Source: Peromyscus leucopus (taxonomy: Eukaryota > Chordata > Mammalia > Rodentia > Cricetidae). From it: DNA of 64,000 bases. Below the pieces are notes generated by a model. It was given only the letters and a program-made list of their open reading frames with translations. It was not told the origin of the DNA and did no database searches. The translations under genes and the position numbers were made by a program. Below, in pieces: positions 22,781 to 35,015 of this stretch. The DNA lies in assembly GCF_004664715.2 (NCBI RefSeq), contig NC_051084.1, forward strand, positions 62,385,334-62,449,333, given 5' to 3'. The first letter of the stretch is position 1, and every line of letters starts with the position of its first letter.

Positions 22781-23583
22781 TTTAAAAGAGGGCAAGAAGA
22801 TTCTAAATAATGCTAATCATTAAACATTGGCTAATTTGGTACACTGACTCTTCCAACACTTTGCTAGACTTCCTTGTTAGGGAACCCCCTTTTTTTGTTT
22901 TGTTTCTGAATGTTATCTATTGTGGTAAAAAGGAGTGACGAGAACCAAAATCTAAAAATTATAAGGGTGCCAAAGGACATCTTGTTGAACGGAAACCAAT
23001 TTTCCTGGTGAGAAACTTGGCTTCATTTTTTATTTTATAAATGTTGGCTTAATACTGATTGTGTGTCATGGAAAAACCCCCCAACACTCGCTACATCAAA
23101 TGCGGTGAAAATTACCCAGCTCATATTATACCTCTAAGCACTTCACCAAAATGTAATAATTTCCTGAAACATAAAAGAAACTTTTCCCTATCTTTATTTT
23201 TTTGTCAAGTCAGAAGTCTGGACTTGTACTTCAATTCTGCATTCAAAACGAGAAGCAACGAAACCACTTTATTTCCTCTTATAGGCAGTGAATTTGGGTG
23301 GTTGGTGGGGTGAACCGAGAATTCTGATATTTCTGCCCCTAGGATCACTGGTTCCAGCTTCCTGGGTGTCAATGGAGGCAAACTATCCTTGGGATGCCCA
23401 GACAAGATGAGAATCCAAACCACTGATTTAAAGAACCAGAAAATCCAATTTCTGGAAGGTTCAATGCATATATTTTCTTGATCTGCAAAATTTTTTTGCA
23501 GATACTCTATGAGAATAAAACTATCATCTTTGAACTCTCTTCCAGGAAATGGCTCCTCAGTTACTCCAAAGCCTACAGAGGAG

Positions 23584-23584
<1 letters not shown>

Positions 23585-23632
<48 letters not shown>
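23585..23632. repeat. (TG)24 microsatellite
   Basis: Perfect TG run. The open frames through it encode Val-Cys repeats. Confidence 0.99.
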
Positions 23633-23634
<2 letters not shown>

Positions 23635-23884
23635 CTTCCTGGTCCTATCCTCTTTCCTCTAGCAATCACCTTGCATGTATTAATTGATGAAACAAGGTGT
23701 GAACTAGTGGAAGGTTTTGTAAAATGGGTTACATTCACTTATAAATAAACTGCCAAGGAGACGCACCTTGTAGACAGCAAGCACTCAGGGCCCTGCCTTG
23801 GTCTGCAGAGTTTAACTCCCTTGAATTCCTTAAGGGGTCGTAGCCTACTCTTAGGCAGAGATGCTTTGGGAAGGTTCTTATACT

Positions 23885-24040
23885 TTTCCCTCTCCCTATT
23901 TCATACATGTATAGAATGTACTGTGGTCATATTCACCGCCACCCTGATTGTCCTCTCTTAACCCCTTCCCACTCCTGCTGAGTTCTTTCTTCTTCCCAGT
24001 TACTCTCTTTACTATCCCTGCGCACCACTCCCGATGCTGA
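23885..24040 (-). repeat. L1-derived 3' tail
   Basis: 'catacatgtatagaatgtac', 'tcctctcttaaccccttccc' and 'actcctgctgagttctttc' repeat the arrangement seen at 4.9-5.0 kb, a minus-strand rodent L1 tail. Confidence 0.5.
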
Positions 24041-24054
24041 GTTTTGTCTTGTAT

Positions 24055-24452
24055 TTCCTATTGCTGCTGTTGACAACTTGACACAAGCTAGGGTCATTTG
24101 GGAAGAGGGAACCACAACTGAGAAAATGTCTTCATCTGATTGACTCATAGACAAGTCTGTGGAGCATTTTCTTGATCAATGACTCATGTTGGTTGGAGGA
24201 GGGTCCAGCTCATTCTGGATGGTACCACCCCTGGGGAAGTGGTCCTGGGAGGTATAAGAAGCAAGCCTAGCAAAGCACAGGGAGCAAGCCAGTAAGCAGC
24301 ATTCCTCTATGACGTCTGCTTCAGTTCCTGCCTTGAGTTCTGGCTATAACTTCCCCCAGATGAAAGACTGTAAAACAGAATAAACTTGTTCTTCTCTAAG
24401 TTGCTTTGGGCCAGCATTTTATCACAGTAGTAGAAAACAATTAACACACTCC
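24055..24452 (+). repeat. Medium-copy rodent repeat, second direct copy
   Basis: 'gacaacttgacacaagctag', 'ccagctcattctggatgg', 'gtggtcctgggaggtata' and 'gagcaagccagtaagcagc' match the element at 20.12 kb in order and orientation, with more divergence in the first third. Confidence 0.78.
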
Positions 24453-24863
24453 ATTTAATCTCTCCTCTTTTTTCATGGCCTAGTTCACTCATTGTATCAT
24501 AAGATTGAAGATCTACCTGCTGTATACTTCAGGTCAGATGGAGCTGTTACCACCTTCTTGAAAGAGTTGTCTCATTTATTTATTTATTGTGCCTCACAAA
24601 AAAATAAAAAAAATGTTTTGAAGCATTTCAGCAACCTTCCTAGAATACTGAAAGAGGCCTTCAATTCTTGATACCATTTGTAGAATTAAAATGTCATGAT
24701 AAATGTTTTTGGTTTGTAGAGGTAGAATTATTCTAGGAGTGGTATAGCTTTTTCCAAGATTGAGGGTTCTGTAGAGCTGATTTTTAATCTCTTAGTTTTC
24801 ATATATTCTTTTATTCATTTTATTTCCCCATCAATCCATATTCTCCATGTTTCTCTTCCTTTT
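24453..24863. other. Anonymous AT-rich spacer
   Basis: No gene or repeat family recognised between the rodent repeat and the TTCC microsatellite. Confidence 0.4.
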
Positions 24864-24933
24864 TTCCTTCCTTCCTTCCTTCCTTCCTTCCTTCCTTCCT
24901 TCCTTCCTTCCTTCCTTCCTTCCTTCCTTCCTT
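24864..24933. repeat. (TTCC)n microsatellite
   Basis: About 17 TTCC units (GGAA on the other strand). GGAA arrays are generic ETS-family binding cores. Confidence 0.99.
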
Positions 24934-24984
24934 TCTCTTTATGTCTGTCTCTCTCTTTCTGGAACTGATCCAAGGATTGTTTTT

Positions 24985-25148
24985 TGTTTGTTTGTTTGTT
25001 TGTTTTTTGGAGACAGGATTTCTCTGTGTAGCTTTGTGCCTTTCCTGGGACTCACTTGGTAGCCCAGGCTGGCCTTGAACTCACAGAGATCCGCCTGGCT
25101 CTGCCTCCCTAGTGCTGGGATTCAAGGTGTGAGCCACTACCGCCCGGC
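24985..25148 (-). repeat. B1 SINE, minus strand
   Basis: Reverse-complement B1 with a TTTG-rich tail and the full body down to 'ccactaccgcccggc'. It has the cricetid variant 'gctttgtgcctttcc'. A 15-bp perfect TSD (ccaaggattgttttt) lies at 24970-24984 and 25149-25163. Confidence 0.97.
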
Positions 25149-25163
25149 CCAAGGATTGTTTTT

Positions 25164-25684
25164 GGTATGTCACAAGATATTAATTTCCCTTCGTGTTCCA
25201 ATACTTCAGTTTTCTAAAACAATATCATTTCTTTTTACCTTCATGCTGTGTTCTGCTTCCCTTGTTTCCACGGGTATAATGATTAATATATCCCCATAAA
25301 CATCACTGAGGGCTGGTATCCTGACTCCTTATAATATTGCCTAATAACCTTCCCCCTAAATGATGGCTTTGAATCAATTATGTCTTTTCTCTTAGCACTG
25401 ATTAGAAACAGTATGTAACTGAGTATTGGCCTCCAAGGTTGTCAAAATGTACTGAGATTTTTGAGGATGCCAACATACAGACTTTCTCCTAACTTTGCCA
25501 TCTCCCTAATGCTTTCTGTATTGTTAAGCCTTTATAATTTACATTTATGGAATTTTATTTGTGCATTAAAGGTTTATATTTTGTGTAAGTGCTTAAATAG
25601 TGAACAATAGATATATAATTTCATCATTTCTGGTATTTAACTACTATTATACATTTTCAAAGGTATTGTCTATTGTGTAGCTAG
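25164..25684. other. Anonymous AT-rich sequence
   Basis: No gene or repeat family recognised. Confidence 0.4.
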
Positions 25685-25955
25685 AGTTTTCCTGCCTGGC
25701 CCACAGTCAGGACAAATCTCTGTCACCTGCCAGTCCCACAGCTGCTCAGACCCAACCAAGTAAACACAGAGACTTATATTGCTTACAAACTGTATGGCCG
25801 TGGCAGGCTTCTTGCTAACTGTTCTTATAGCTTAAACTAACCCATTTCTACAAATCTACAACTTGCCACATGGCTCGTGGCTTACCAGCATCTTTACATG
25901 CTGCTTATCCTGGTGGTGGCTGGCAGTGTCTCTGACTCAGCCTTCCACTATTGAG
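25685..25955. repeat. LTR-like cricetid repeat, partial copy
   Basis: It shares a 41-bp block with the element at 52.85-53.21 kb ('aaactgtatggccgtggcag' continuing to 'gctaactgttctt'), followed by the same order of segments: 'aacccatttctacaaatct', 'cttgccacatggctcgtgg', 'tttacatgctgcttatcc'. Its distal part is missing. I recall this family as abundant in hamster and Peromyscus. The LTR assignment is tentative. Confidence 0.7.
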
Positions 25956-25969
25956 TCTTTGAAACATTC

Positions 25970-26698
25970 TTTAAATTTTATTCATGGAAATACAATTACT
26001 AAGTCAAAACTACACAACTTCTCTTAGTTTCTAAAAGTTGCTATTCACATCAGTGATAGTTGATCAGGATGTCTTGGCCTGTCCACATCATTGAGAGCAC
26101 TAAGCATAGCCTACTTATGAAAATTTGTTGGAATTTGCTTTGATTCTTAGCTAGTTCAAACATTTTCCCCCTAATGTATCATTAGCTAGTGTTTTAGTGA
26201 TATTTCTTTGTATTTAATTTCTTTTAGTTATCTATAGGGCTTTATTATTGCTTAAACAAACACTTGTGAGCTTTTCGTATACTGTTATTGCCTTATTTAC
26301 TGAAACTGTTTTCTTTGTCTTCATTTTGACTAAAATGTTTGAAGCATTAATATTCAGTTTGTTTATTTTTTAAGATTATTTCTTTTATTAATTTTCAGTG
26401 TACAGAATCCTCTTTTGAAGTCCCCCAAATCCAGTGAATATTAAATTCTTAATCTGTTTTTTTCCCTATTTCTTTTTACTGTTATATTTAATTATTTGAT
26501 CCATCTGGAATTCTTCTTGACCAATATTCAGCGTTACAGGTCTTGATTTATTTTTCGTTACAAAATGCTAACCAGCCATTCAGCTGCCATTTAGTGACTA
26601 ATCCTCTGCTTCCCCGCTGCTTTGATAAAATAAATCTTACATATAATAAAGTCTGTTCCCAGGCTTCTTCTTCTGCTCCATTTAGCTTTGCTTTGTAG
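25970..26698 (-). repeat. Ancient L1 (L1M-type) ORF2 fragment
   Basis: Antisense ORF2 landmarks in order: 'ttttagtgatatttctttg', 'atttgatccatctggaatt', 'ttacaaaatgctaaccagcc', 'ccatttagtgactaatcc'. These correspond to the ORF2 region upstream of the C-terminus. The reading frame is lost. Confidence 0.65.
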
Positions 26699-26699
26699 T

Positions 26700-26890
26700 T
26701 TGCAAGACACTTTAACATACATTATCTCATTTCATCCTTCCTACCCCACACTGATTGCCTGGCTCACCCCCTGCTGCTACAAACATCAAACATCTGACTT
26801 GTCCCATCCCTGCCTTATGGATGGAAAAACAAAACCCTGAAAGGTAAAGGAACACATTAGCTAGCCCTGCCAGACTTTTAATACCGGCGA
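26700..26890 (+). repeat. MIR SINE (interrupted)
   Basis: 'catacattatctcatttcat' and 'gccttatggatggaaaaaca' followed by 'aaggtaaaggaacacatta' fit MIR core spacing, with roughly 60 extra bases between the two halves. Confidence 0.55.
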
Positions 26891-29220
26891 GAAAGGGCAA
26901 GCGTCAGCGTTCCGTTTGTGTGATGCTCTGAGATGCTGTATCCAGCCCTAGGGAAAACTGCTTGCCTTCAGGATCACCTGGCAGCCTCCTTTATTGATTC
27001 TTGAAACTACAAACCATTTTCTGCATTCAGGTCTAAGTTCTAGAACACTCCAGGAGCTTGTGCTCCCGCCCCAGAGAGGAAGCAGCAGTCTGGGCCTGGG
27101 CTTGGGCCTGGACCTCCTATCCTGTGTGTGTGCTTGGCACTGACTGAGAACTCTGCTTTCTGTCAGTATATTTGTGCAATGACACATACTCTCGGGTGAT
27201 TAGATTAAGGCTGGCAAAGCCAATATGAAAAACCCACACAGATTACCACTGTCACCCGCAGTAATTACATTTATTCATTTCCATTTAGCCAAGTTTTTAC
27301 AAGCCGAGCAAGGGGCCAAATAAGCAATAAACACAGAGGCAAGAAATTAAAATGCTGATCTGTTTGCTGTGAAAACAATCAAACTATCATCTTTCTTTAG
27401 GCACCTCATTCATCATCGGAGAGGGCCACACTGGTGAAGTGGAGGTGGGGAGCCTAATGTTATTACATGTAAATTCACTAACATGAAATTACTGCCCCTG
27501 ATGCGATTTTACTAATAAATTAGTTCATTTCTACCTTTTCGCTAGAGACTTTAGGGACCGTGGAGAATTGTACATGTGTCTCCTAATCTTGCCTGCTTTA
27601 TTTCAGGCTGGCTAGCTCTTAAATTTCTTTTTCTTTTCACTCCCTCCCATCTGATTCTTTAGTTGCCTGGCTATGCCTTATTGGATAAACATGCCATACA
27701 ATTTGTTGTCTTCACATGTAGTTTGAAAATAAGCAGCTTAAGGACAAATTCTCTTTCGCAGGCGATGAGAACGGCATCAGGAGGCATTATGAGTGTAACA
27801 GTTCTCGGAGCTCGTTGGCAGCTATTATTAATTCATTGCTGGGTGTGGTGGTTTTTCTCATTGCTGTATAAATTTTCAATTTGAAAATGGAATGAAGCCA
27901 AACTTTGCTATGTCAAGTAGCTATTGAAGCAAGGAAATCCATCTGCAAGCAGCTCCGTTCACTTGCTAGCCCTTACACTGTGTCTTCAAAGTAGCAGGGA
28001 CTACACAGTAGAAGAGCAGCCGATGGCTCACAGAAGACAGATGCATCCTTTCGCTGCACTGATCCCTCCCTGGGACATTCCCAGTCCTTCTCTTGCTTAT
28101 TGTTAATGGGCCATGCCTTCACATAGAGTAGTTCATTTATTTTTTTAAGATTTCATCTGCACGGCTGTTTATCCTTGCCCCAACCTCACGATCTGTTTTT
28201 ACAAGCCTACAAATGGTTTCTGTGGACATAACTCTGATGTCATCACTGAGGGGGTGGAGATGAGCAGATGAAGAGTGAAGAGAGGAAAGACAAGTCTCTC
28301 AGAGGAGTCCCTTGCCCCACTCAACCCTACTCCAAATGTTCTCTATACTGATGGCGTTGTAAGTGCTTCAGTGTTACACCCGCAGGGAAAAATGTGCACC
28401 ATAGTATGTTCGCCCTTTGCGCAGCAAAACATGTGTTTAAAAAGTTGCTTTGGTGCAGTGGTACAGTAAAAATCAGTCATAAATGTGGTAAACATCACAC
28501 CTTACACATTCCACCACTTCATACATGATCATGGGGTACCATCAGCTCTTTCTTGTGAATGAATGTCTCAAGAAATGAAATCAGTGTGAACAATAAGTAA
28601 TTTCCGTATACCTGGATTTTAATTTAGCTTTGCACCATGTAAATAGAACAAAAAGATAAGGTACATGAAATCTATGCCTTTATTCACAAAGGGGAAATAA
28701 AAGTCATTGAGAGTAAGTACCTGGCTCTTGTAATCATTGGGTAATAGAATATCCTGTATGCTAATGTTTTCTTAATAAATAAAAATGTATGGAATACTAA
28801 TGTGAAGACAACTCCATTTAACCAATATTTATTTTTCAACTGCATCAGAGAGAACCCTATGACCATTGTTGCCAAAAGGCAAAACCAAACAAGCCTTGCC
28901 TATCAGGTCCTCAAATTCAGATTTTCTGGCTCCTGACTTCATTTCACTGTGCTCCCATAGAACTCTCGATTTTCTTTCATACTTACTACCACGCAGTTTG
29001 TTGTGCATTATGTATTTGAGTATTTCCTAAATAGCTGACTTTTCACTTAGATGTCTTTATTCAATATGAACTCGGCCATAGTTTGGATCTCATAGCGCTG
29101 TTCTTCAGTCTGACGCTATTGGAGAATGGAAGAAAATTTTAAGAGGTAGAGTGTGGTCAGGGGTTTTAGGTAACTGGGAATGGATGTGCCCAGAATATGG
29201 AACTCTGGTGTCTGGTTTCT
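26891..29220. other. Repeat-poor block
   Basis: About 2.3 kb in which I see no SINE, L1 or LTR. Several open frames of 60-80 codons have no recognisable domain. The most regulatory-looking part is listed separately (27190-27870). Confidence 0.5.
27190..27870. other. Candidate conserved noncoding element / enhancer
   Basis: Repeat-free, with mixed composition and clustered homeodomain-type cores (TAATTA at 27262-27267; attaattcattg near 27827-27838; aataaattag near 27514). This is the texture typical of deeply conserved developmental enhancers. Function and conservation are inferred, not observed. Confidence 0.3.
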
Positions 29221-29316
29221 TTCCCTTCCTTCCTTCCTCTTTCCCTCCCTCCCTCCCTCCCTCCCTCCCTCCCTCCCTCCCTCCCTCCCTCCTTCCTTCC
29301 TTCCTTCCTTCCTTCC
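29221..29316. repeat. (CCTT)n(CCCT)n(CCTT)n compound microsatellite
   Basis: Pure pyrimidine tract of about 95 bp: TTCC units, then CCCT units, then TTCC units again. Overlapping frames encode Pro-Ser or Gly-Arg repeats and are artefacts. Confidence 0.99.
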
Positions 29317-29534
29317 ATCTTTCCATTGTCGTTTAAATGAAAATTATCCCACACGGGCTCATGTGCTGAACACAGTTGGTGGTACTGTTTGGGGACAGCT
29401 TCTCACCATGCTGTCCTCATTTATCATTCGCCAGTGTCTGACAGATACTGAATATGAGAATGAAAACATGAATTGTATAGTTCTACAGAAAGAGACGTTA
29501 TTTTGAGTATCACTTGAAGATGAGCTTGATATCT
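29317..29534. other. Anonymous sequence
   Basis: No gene or repeat recognised. Confidence 0.4.
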
Positions 29535-29665
29535 ATTCTTGAGAACTATTTATTGAGCATAATTATATGCTCTTCAATAGTCTTGTAACTGGTGAGGATC
29601 CAAAAATGGACAGGTAGCTAAAAACACTTGCCTTCATGGGTCTACATTTATAGAGAAAATAGATA
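29535..29665. repeat. Ancient mammalian repeat fragment
   Basis: 'actatttattgagcataa' followed by 'cttgccttcatgggtctac' fits the start of a widespread old mammalian repeat ('tttattgagcacctac ... catggagctta'). Family not assigned. The same family seems to recur at 35.0 and 61.4 kb. Confidence 0.45.
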
Positions 29666-30486
29666 ATAAATTAAGAAATATGTATCAGATTATGAGTGAT
29701 AGTCATTGTATTTTTATATAAACCTATATACCAGATGTTGGTGTTTTTCATACTCAATGGCTTTGAAAGTTCTTTTCTTTTTATTGTGCTGACGATGTTT
29801 ACTTATTATCTAAGATGTAGATGTTACCTTGTTCTGGCCCTATATCTCAATTGGTACACGGTGGACTGCATGATACCCTCACCTTCATGTCTAGTGGAAA
29901 TCTGCATTCTTTTCATCTCCTGATCTCTCTCTTCCTCGATCCTTCTCCCTGTGACTTTACTCACATATCAGTACAATTGTTTGCATGACACCGAGCTCTT
30001 CGGTTTGTTTGGGACTTGACTAGCAAATAACTTTGTGTTGCTTTGAATAAATAATCTGTCAGTCAAATCATTATATTCTGTGTGGGTAACCAAACGTTGC
30101 CATTCATTTTGTTCTCTCACTCAGTCACCGCACCCCACCACACATGCTTTCCTACTTTGTGTTCTAAGCACAATAAGAACCTGATCTCTTTAGAGAAACT
30201 ATTTTTTAATTATCTATAAAACCTTCCAGAGTGTTATAAGAGATGTTATACTTCTTTAAACAAACAACACCATGAATGACTGAAGCCCTGTATGTTGGAG
30301 GAACTGTGTGAAGATTTCTAGTGGCAACTACCATTTGAGTTGACATTATTCATATCCTATGTCAAAAACAGCTTAGCCATTTATATATTCTCTTCTCACT
30401 TCAGAATGAGAAATGAGAAGGACTTGCTACTGTATTTATTGAGTTCTCTGAAGTACTCAGAGTGGATAGAATAGGTGAATGGATGA
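29666..30486. other. Anonymous sequence
   Basis: No gene or repeat family recognised. A 75-codon plus-strand frame (29696-29923) is hydrophobic by composition only. Confidence 0.4.
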
Positions 30487-30605
30487 GGATGGTGTTACAT
30501 GTTCCTAATCACCACACTCAGGAGATTAAGACAGGAGTATTACAAATTCAAGGCCAAACTAGGCTATGAAATTAGATCTTATCTTAAAACAACAATAATC
30601 CAAAC
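30487..30605 (+). repeat. Old B1 SINE
   Basis: 'gatggtgttacatgttccta', 'ccacactcaggagattaag', 'aattcaaggccaaactagg', 'ttatcttaaaacaac' follow B1 order at high divergence. Confidence 0.7.
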
Positions 30606-30705
30606 AATCAAAACATAAGCTTTCTGTACACAATTTCTCATTGCTAAAACCTAATATATCAAAAAACTGTTGTATTAGCACAAAAAGCCTGCATTATTTT
30701 AGAAG

Positions 30706-30815
30706 CTACTGACTTTTTACCGTGGTGAAATATTCATAAAATTTCCATTTTAACCACTTCTACGTGTATACTGCAGTTCAGTAAGTACTTCCAACTCCCC
30801 ATCTCTTCCCCAGAA
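30706..30815. repeat. Ancient L1-type fragment
   Basis: 'tattcataaaatttccattt', 'taaccacttctacgtgta', 'gcagttcagtaagtac' resemble a common old mammalian L1-associated stretch. Orientation not assigned. Confidence 0.45.
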
Positions 30816-31439
30816 AATATGGCTTTATATCATTGAAAGACAAGTAGCATTTATGATGGTTATTTGCTGTTTTCTGAGATACAAATCAATACCTTATCAA
30901 TCAAGAACAATATAAATTAATTGAAATCATATTAAGATTGACCTCATGTTGAAAAAAGTAAAAATGACTTACATATAAAAGCAGATTGTCACAAGAAAAG
31001 TCAGAGCTGTTGGCTCTGTTTCATTTATTTCCTTTATCAATTTGCTATGACCTCAGTCAGTCATGAGGAGAATGAAAAGGGAGAAACCAGTTATACAAGT
31101 AAACTTACTTGTATGTTTTCCAGACTTCACAGAGCCTCCAGAAACAAAGACATGTAACACATGACATACCTGAAAGCTGTTGCATGTTTGGGGATAGTGT
31201 ATTTTCATTTCCTTCAGTGGGACTGGATTAAAGAGCTAAGATGATAGTTTTCCCTATGTCTGTGCTTGTGTGGCTTTTCTCCAGACTCCCCCTGTCGTCA
31301 TAGAGTGAAAGCATAGTCCCTTGACTCTGAAACGTTTTTCTAAGTACTAGTTGCTTTATTCCCCCAATGTCCCTTCTGATCCAGGACTGTCTCTGTCAGT
31401 CATGAATATCTGTAAGTGGATTTAGAAACTTTTCACACA
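30816..31439. other. Anonymous sequence
   Basis: No gene, repeat or RNA recognised. Confidence 0.4.
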
Positions 31440-31960
31440 TAAATAAAGGTGTAGTTTAGTGCCGGCATAATAATATGGTGTTATCTTGCTCAACACTGTA
31501 ATTTCCATGTTCTTATTGATTGTAATTTATAACATCATTAGCTTTCTAAACTGCCATTAACTAATGATGGACTCTGTGGGCTTAACAGCGCTTTGAAATC
31601 AGTTACTGACAAGTTGACCCCAGAAGCATTTATCAAAAGGATAATGGATCCCTATTGGAGTGACAATAAATTAGGTTATGCTCTTATCGAATTAAACAAT
31701 GGATGAAGGAAAATTAGCTATCAATAAACATCTATAAAGCCTTTCCGATTATTCCCAGTCAATTATATCAATTAGAGATCAAACAGGGAACCCCTGCAGT
31801 AAGTTAAATAGGACTAACCAGAGCCCAAAGAGGCCAAATTGTGTTACAAAATGCAACACCAGGGGCAGCTGTGAAAGAGGTAATCATTCTGGCCATTGAC
31901 AAAAGGGCTGCTTTATTAGAACATGGGGTACCACCCCGAGGCATGCTTCTGGCTTAGGGA
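31440..31960. other. Candidate conserved noncoding element
   Basis: Repeat-free stretch with AT-rich homeodomain-like words (attgattgtaatttataac) and a SOX-like core in 'ccattgacaaaaggg' (31896-31910). One frame stays open for roughly 55 codons (about 31540-31707) with no ATG near its start and no recognised domain, so I do not call an exon. Confidence 0.25.
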
Positions 31961-32410
31961 CAAAGACTTTGTAATAAAGGCAAAAAGAGAGGCAGGGTGA
32001 GAAGATGTTGGAGGTAAGGAAGAACAGGAAAAAAGAGACACAGCACATATTGGAATAAAAGAAAAGACAGAACCATGTTTTGTTATGTGTAGCCTTTCTT
32101 TTTTACTATAATAAAATTAAACTTCTTGGCTCATAAGGGTGTTTTGTTAGCTCTTTTCCAGGGGATGATTTTGAAAGGGCTATTTTCTTTAGTAGCTAGT
32201 GTGTATGCATAGATATGTGCATATATGTACAGGCATATATAAGATATAAATATATACTATATTACTTAGTACTTCTGTGCCTTCCTTGTCCTAGATCTGT
32301 TTTGTAAGGAATATTGAACTTTTCACTCTGTACATTTGAATTTTATGAGCATTTGTCATGTGTTTCAGACAAATTCCTCTTCATCAGTCTCTATTAAGAA
32401 TTTGGTATCA
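31961..32410. other. Anonymous AT-rich sequence
   Basis: No gene or repeat family recognised. It includes short TA-rich stretches near 32.2 kb. Confidence 0.4.
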
Positions 32411-32595
32411 AGGGCTAGAGAGATGGCTCCACAGTTAAGAGCACTGGCTGCTCTTCTAGGGAACCTGGGTCCAATCACCAGAACTCGAATGACAGCATAT
32501 CTGTACTCCATCCCATGGGACCTGATGTCCTTACTTGGCCTCCAAAGGCATCATGTATGCACATGATGCACAGATAAATATGCAGATGGAAGATT
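32411..32595 (+). repeat. B2-class SINE
   Basis: 'gggctagagagatggctcc' head, 'agagcactggctgctcttc', 'aacctgggtccaatcacc', 'gcctccaaaggcatcatg' body, and an AT-rich end. Full B2-type order in sense. Confidence 0.92.
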
Positions 32596-35015
32596 AATAA
32601 TATTTTCTAACAAGGAGGAGTTGCTGATTCTATTTGTATTTGCTTTTAACCCTTTTGAAAACCCAAGTGGATATCTAGTTAAGTATCCAGCTGATTGCAT
32701 ACTATTTTTACAAAGTGCTGATGGGATTGTTTAAACCACAAAAGCTAAATACAACATAAAGAAGAAAAAGAAAGGCCCAGAGAAGGCAGCATTTTGAAAT
32801 ATCATCACTATGAAGCCAGACAAAACACTCATTATTATCTTTTTTAGTCCATTCATCTATCTTCTGTCTCCTTAATACCATAGAAATAATAAAAATAAAC
32901 CACCATAAAAATAATAACAGCTGATATAACTGATCTACTTATCTGCTTTTTTCTATCAAAAAGCATGCCAATCACCATGTAACATTTCAAAAACAAGCCA
33001 TAAGCAGGAATTTCCACTTTTCCTAACCTCATCCTTACTACTGCCCCAAGTATCCCCCACTTTTTCCCACCCTGTGCTCTTCCTTGGCATACACACATAC
33101 TTTGTCTTGACTTTGTGCTGAGCTCTGAAGCATTAGGCTCCCTATGAGGAACTGTAGGGCTTCTAATCAATGTCAATATGATTGTTAATCTAATTATCAG
33201 TACCACAGCCCTGATCTGGGAGAGACCCTGGGTTACCTAGCAGCATTGGTCATTGTTTCAATCCTCTTTGCAGCGTCATGATTTGGAGCCCAAGAACATC
33301 AGAATAGTTGTAGAGCATCAGGCTAGAAGCATATCCAGACAGCTTTATACACTGAAGATGTTTTCCTGAGACAATGCATGGGTCTTATAGTCAATCTTAA
33401 CCAGGACAGAAAGGTACCTAGATGAGTTAATGAAAGACAACATATACAAAAGAAATTTGCAAATGTTGGTGAATTCCAGAGATAGAAATGCTCCACAATA
33501 AAATGAGGCTTGTTTAATTTTGCTATTAATCTTCTAAAGAGCTGTAGGAAGGGATATTTGAATTCTTTGCTTTTCTTGCATTTTAAAAGTAAAGAGCACC
33601 ACTTCCTTTAAATAGAGGAAGCACTCCTTTGCTACCTTCATTCTATGTATTTTGTGTCTGTGGGTGGCAAAATGTACGTTCTTACTGATAAAAACAATCT
33701 CATATGTATGTGTGCAGTCTCAAGACTGGGAAAAACAAATAGTGAAAAGATACAAACTTTTCCTGAAAAAGGAAGTAGTTTAGTAGTTGTAGAAGTGGCT
33801 TGAAAAACAATGTATGTTCTAAGAATATGTTAATGGTGTAGAGATGTGAGCAACTATGGGCTTCTACACAGAGACAGAATGCAAGCCTGAAAACACACAC
33901 ATGAATCTACAAATATGTTGAATATTTTATCTAATTATTTATGCATATGTAGCATTATTTCATTCATCAGAAAGTAGATAAATGAAAAAGGAAGGTGTGT
34001 CTAGGGTGAGAAGGTGAGGGTCATAGACAAAATGATGTCCTGAGTACAATAATCTTACAAAGGAAAACAAATGAAACCAGGTTGAATGTAAATGGAACAT
34101 CTATAACATATTATGGCATTGATATGCTTACAGAAAAGCAGTGACAAGACCCTGGGACCAGAACCACCACCACCTCCCCGCGCCCCCCCCCCAAAAAAGA
34201 AAGAAATTTAGCTTCTCAAAAATGCCACGACCTGGCTTGAATCCATTTGTCAAGGATCTTTTTATTTTTATTTTACCACATTTTTAACTGTCCATCTCAT
34301 GATTCTGGGGGGTCACAAGATTGTGCACTGGCAGTAGTTTCCGCACATTTCCCTAAACCACACTCTTTTCTACTGCAGAAAGGAGAGGGAAATGGAAGGA
34401 AGTTGCTGGATTCTTATTAATCTTCAAATCCAAATGCTTTCTAGCTTTCCCCACATTGGCTTTGAGCATGTCAAACTTGTCCTGGTAGGTGTATGAGCCT
34501 CTAAGACAGACTCTGAAAAGTACAGAAGAAAAAAAAATCCAATGAACCAACACATGTGATTCTGGAAGGATAACAAAGCATTAAGACATTGGTGGTTCCA
34601 TATTACAGATACATATTTATGTTAGCGGTAGATAAAATAAAATGTAAACTTTAATTCAACACAGTATCTGAGCTGAGTGAGAGAAATTAGCTACAAGAGT
34701 TAAAGTTTATAAATTAGTTTCACTGAAGCTACACAAAATTTCCCAGTGAAACAGTCTGTTGATTATGTATCTATCATCCTGAAACAGACATACTCTATGC
34801 TTTTGAAATGATTAAGGCAGCCCTGAATACACTTGTTGCTGTTTCATTAAGGGCTTGATGATATAACTTGGTCTGTGATTTCAATTTGTTCAGCTGTTCA
34901 TATTAAAGGAAGCCAATGTCTTTCTATGTTTAAATTATGTCTTGTGTTCTTAAAATAATACACTGAATATCTATGGACATTTTTTTTTTGCCTGGGATAC
35001 CCAATGCATTCCTGC
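32596..35015. other. Anonymous, repeat-poor sequence
   Basis: About 2.4 kb without a recognised gene, RNA or transposon. It includes a C-rich run near 34178-34192. A 117-codon minus-strand frame (32853-33206) has no recognisable domain. Confidence 0.45.

Larger units (their letters stand above)
22376..23884. other. Anonymous sequence with two microsatellites
   Basis: Apart from the (AC)n and (TG)n runs listed separately, no gene or repeat is recognised. A 177-codon minus-strand frame (23205-23738) crosses the TG run and encodes a His-Thr stretch, so I treat it as spurious. Confidence 0.5.

Noticed and set aside
23205..23738. 177-codon minus-strand open frame
   Set aside because: It crosses the TG microsatellite (His-Thr run), has no recognisable domain and shows no splice or promoter context.
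32853..33206. 117-codon minus-strand open frame
   Set aside because: No known domain. Similar in composition to the surrounding noncoding DNA.
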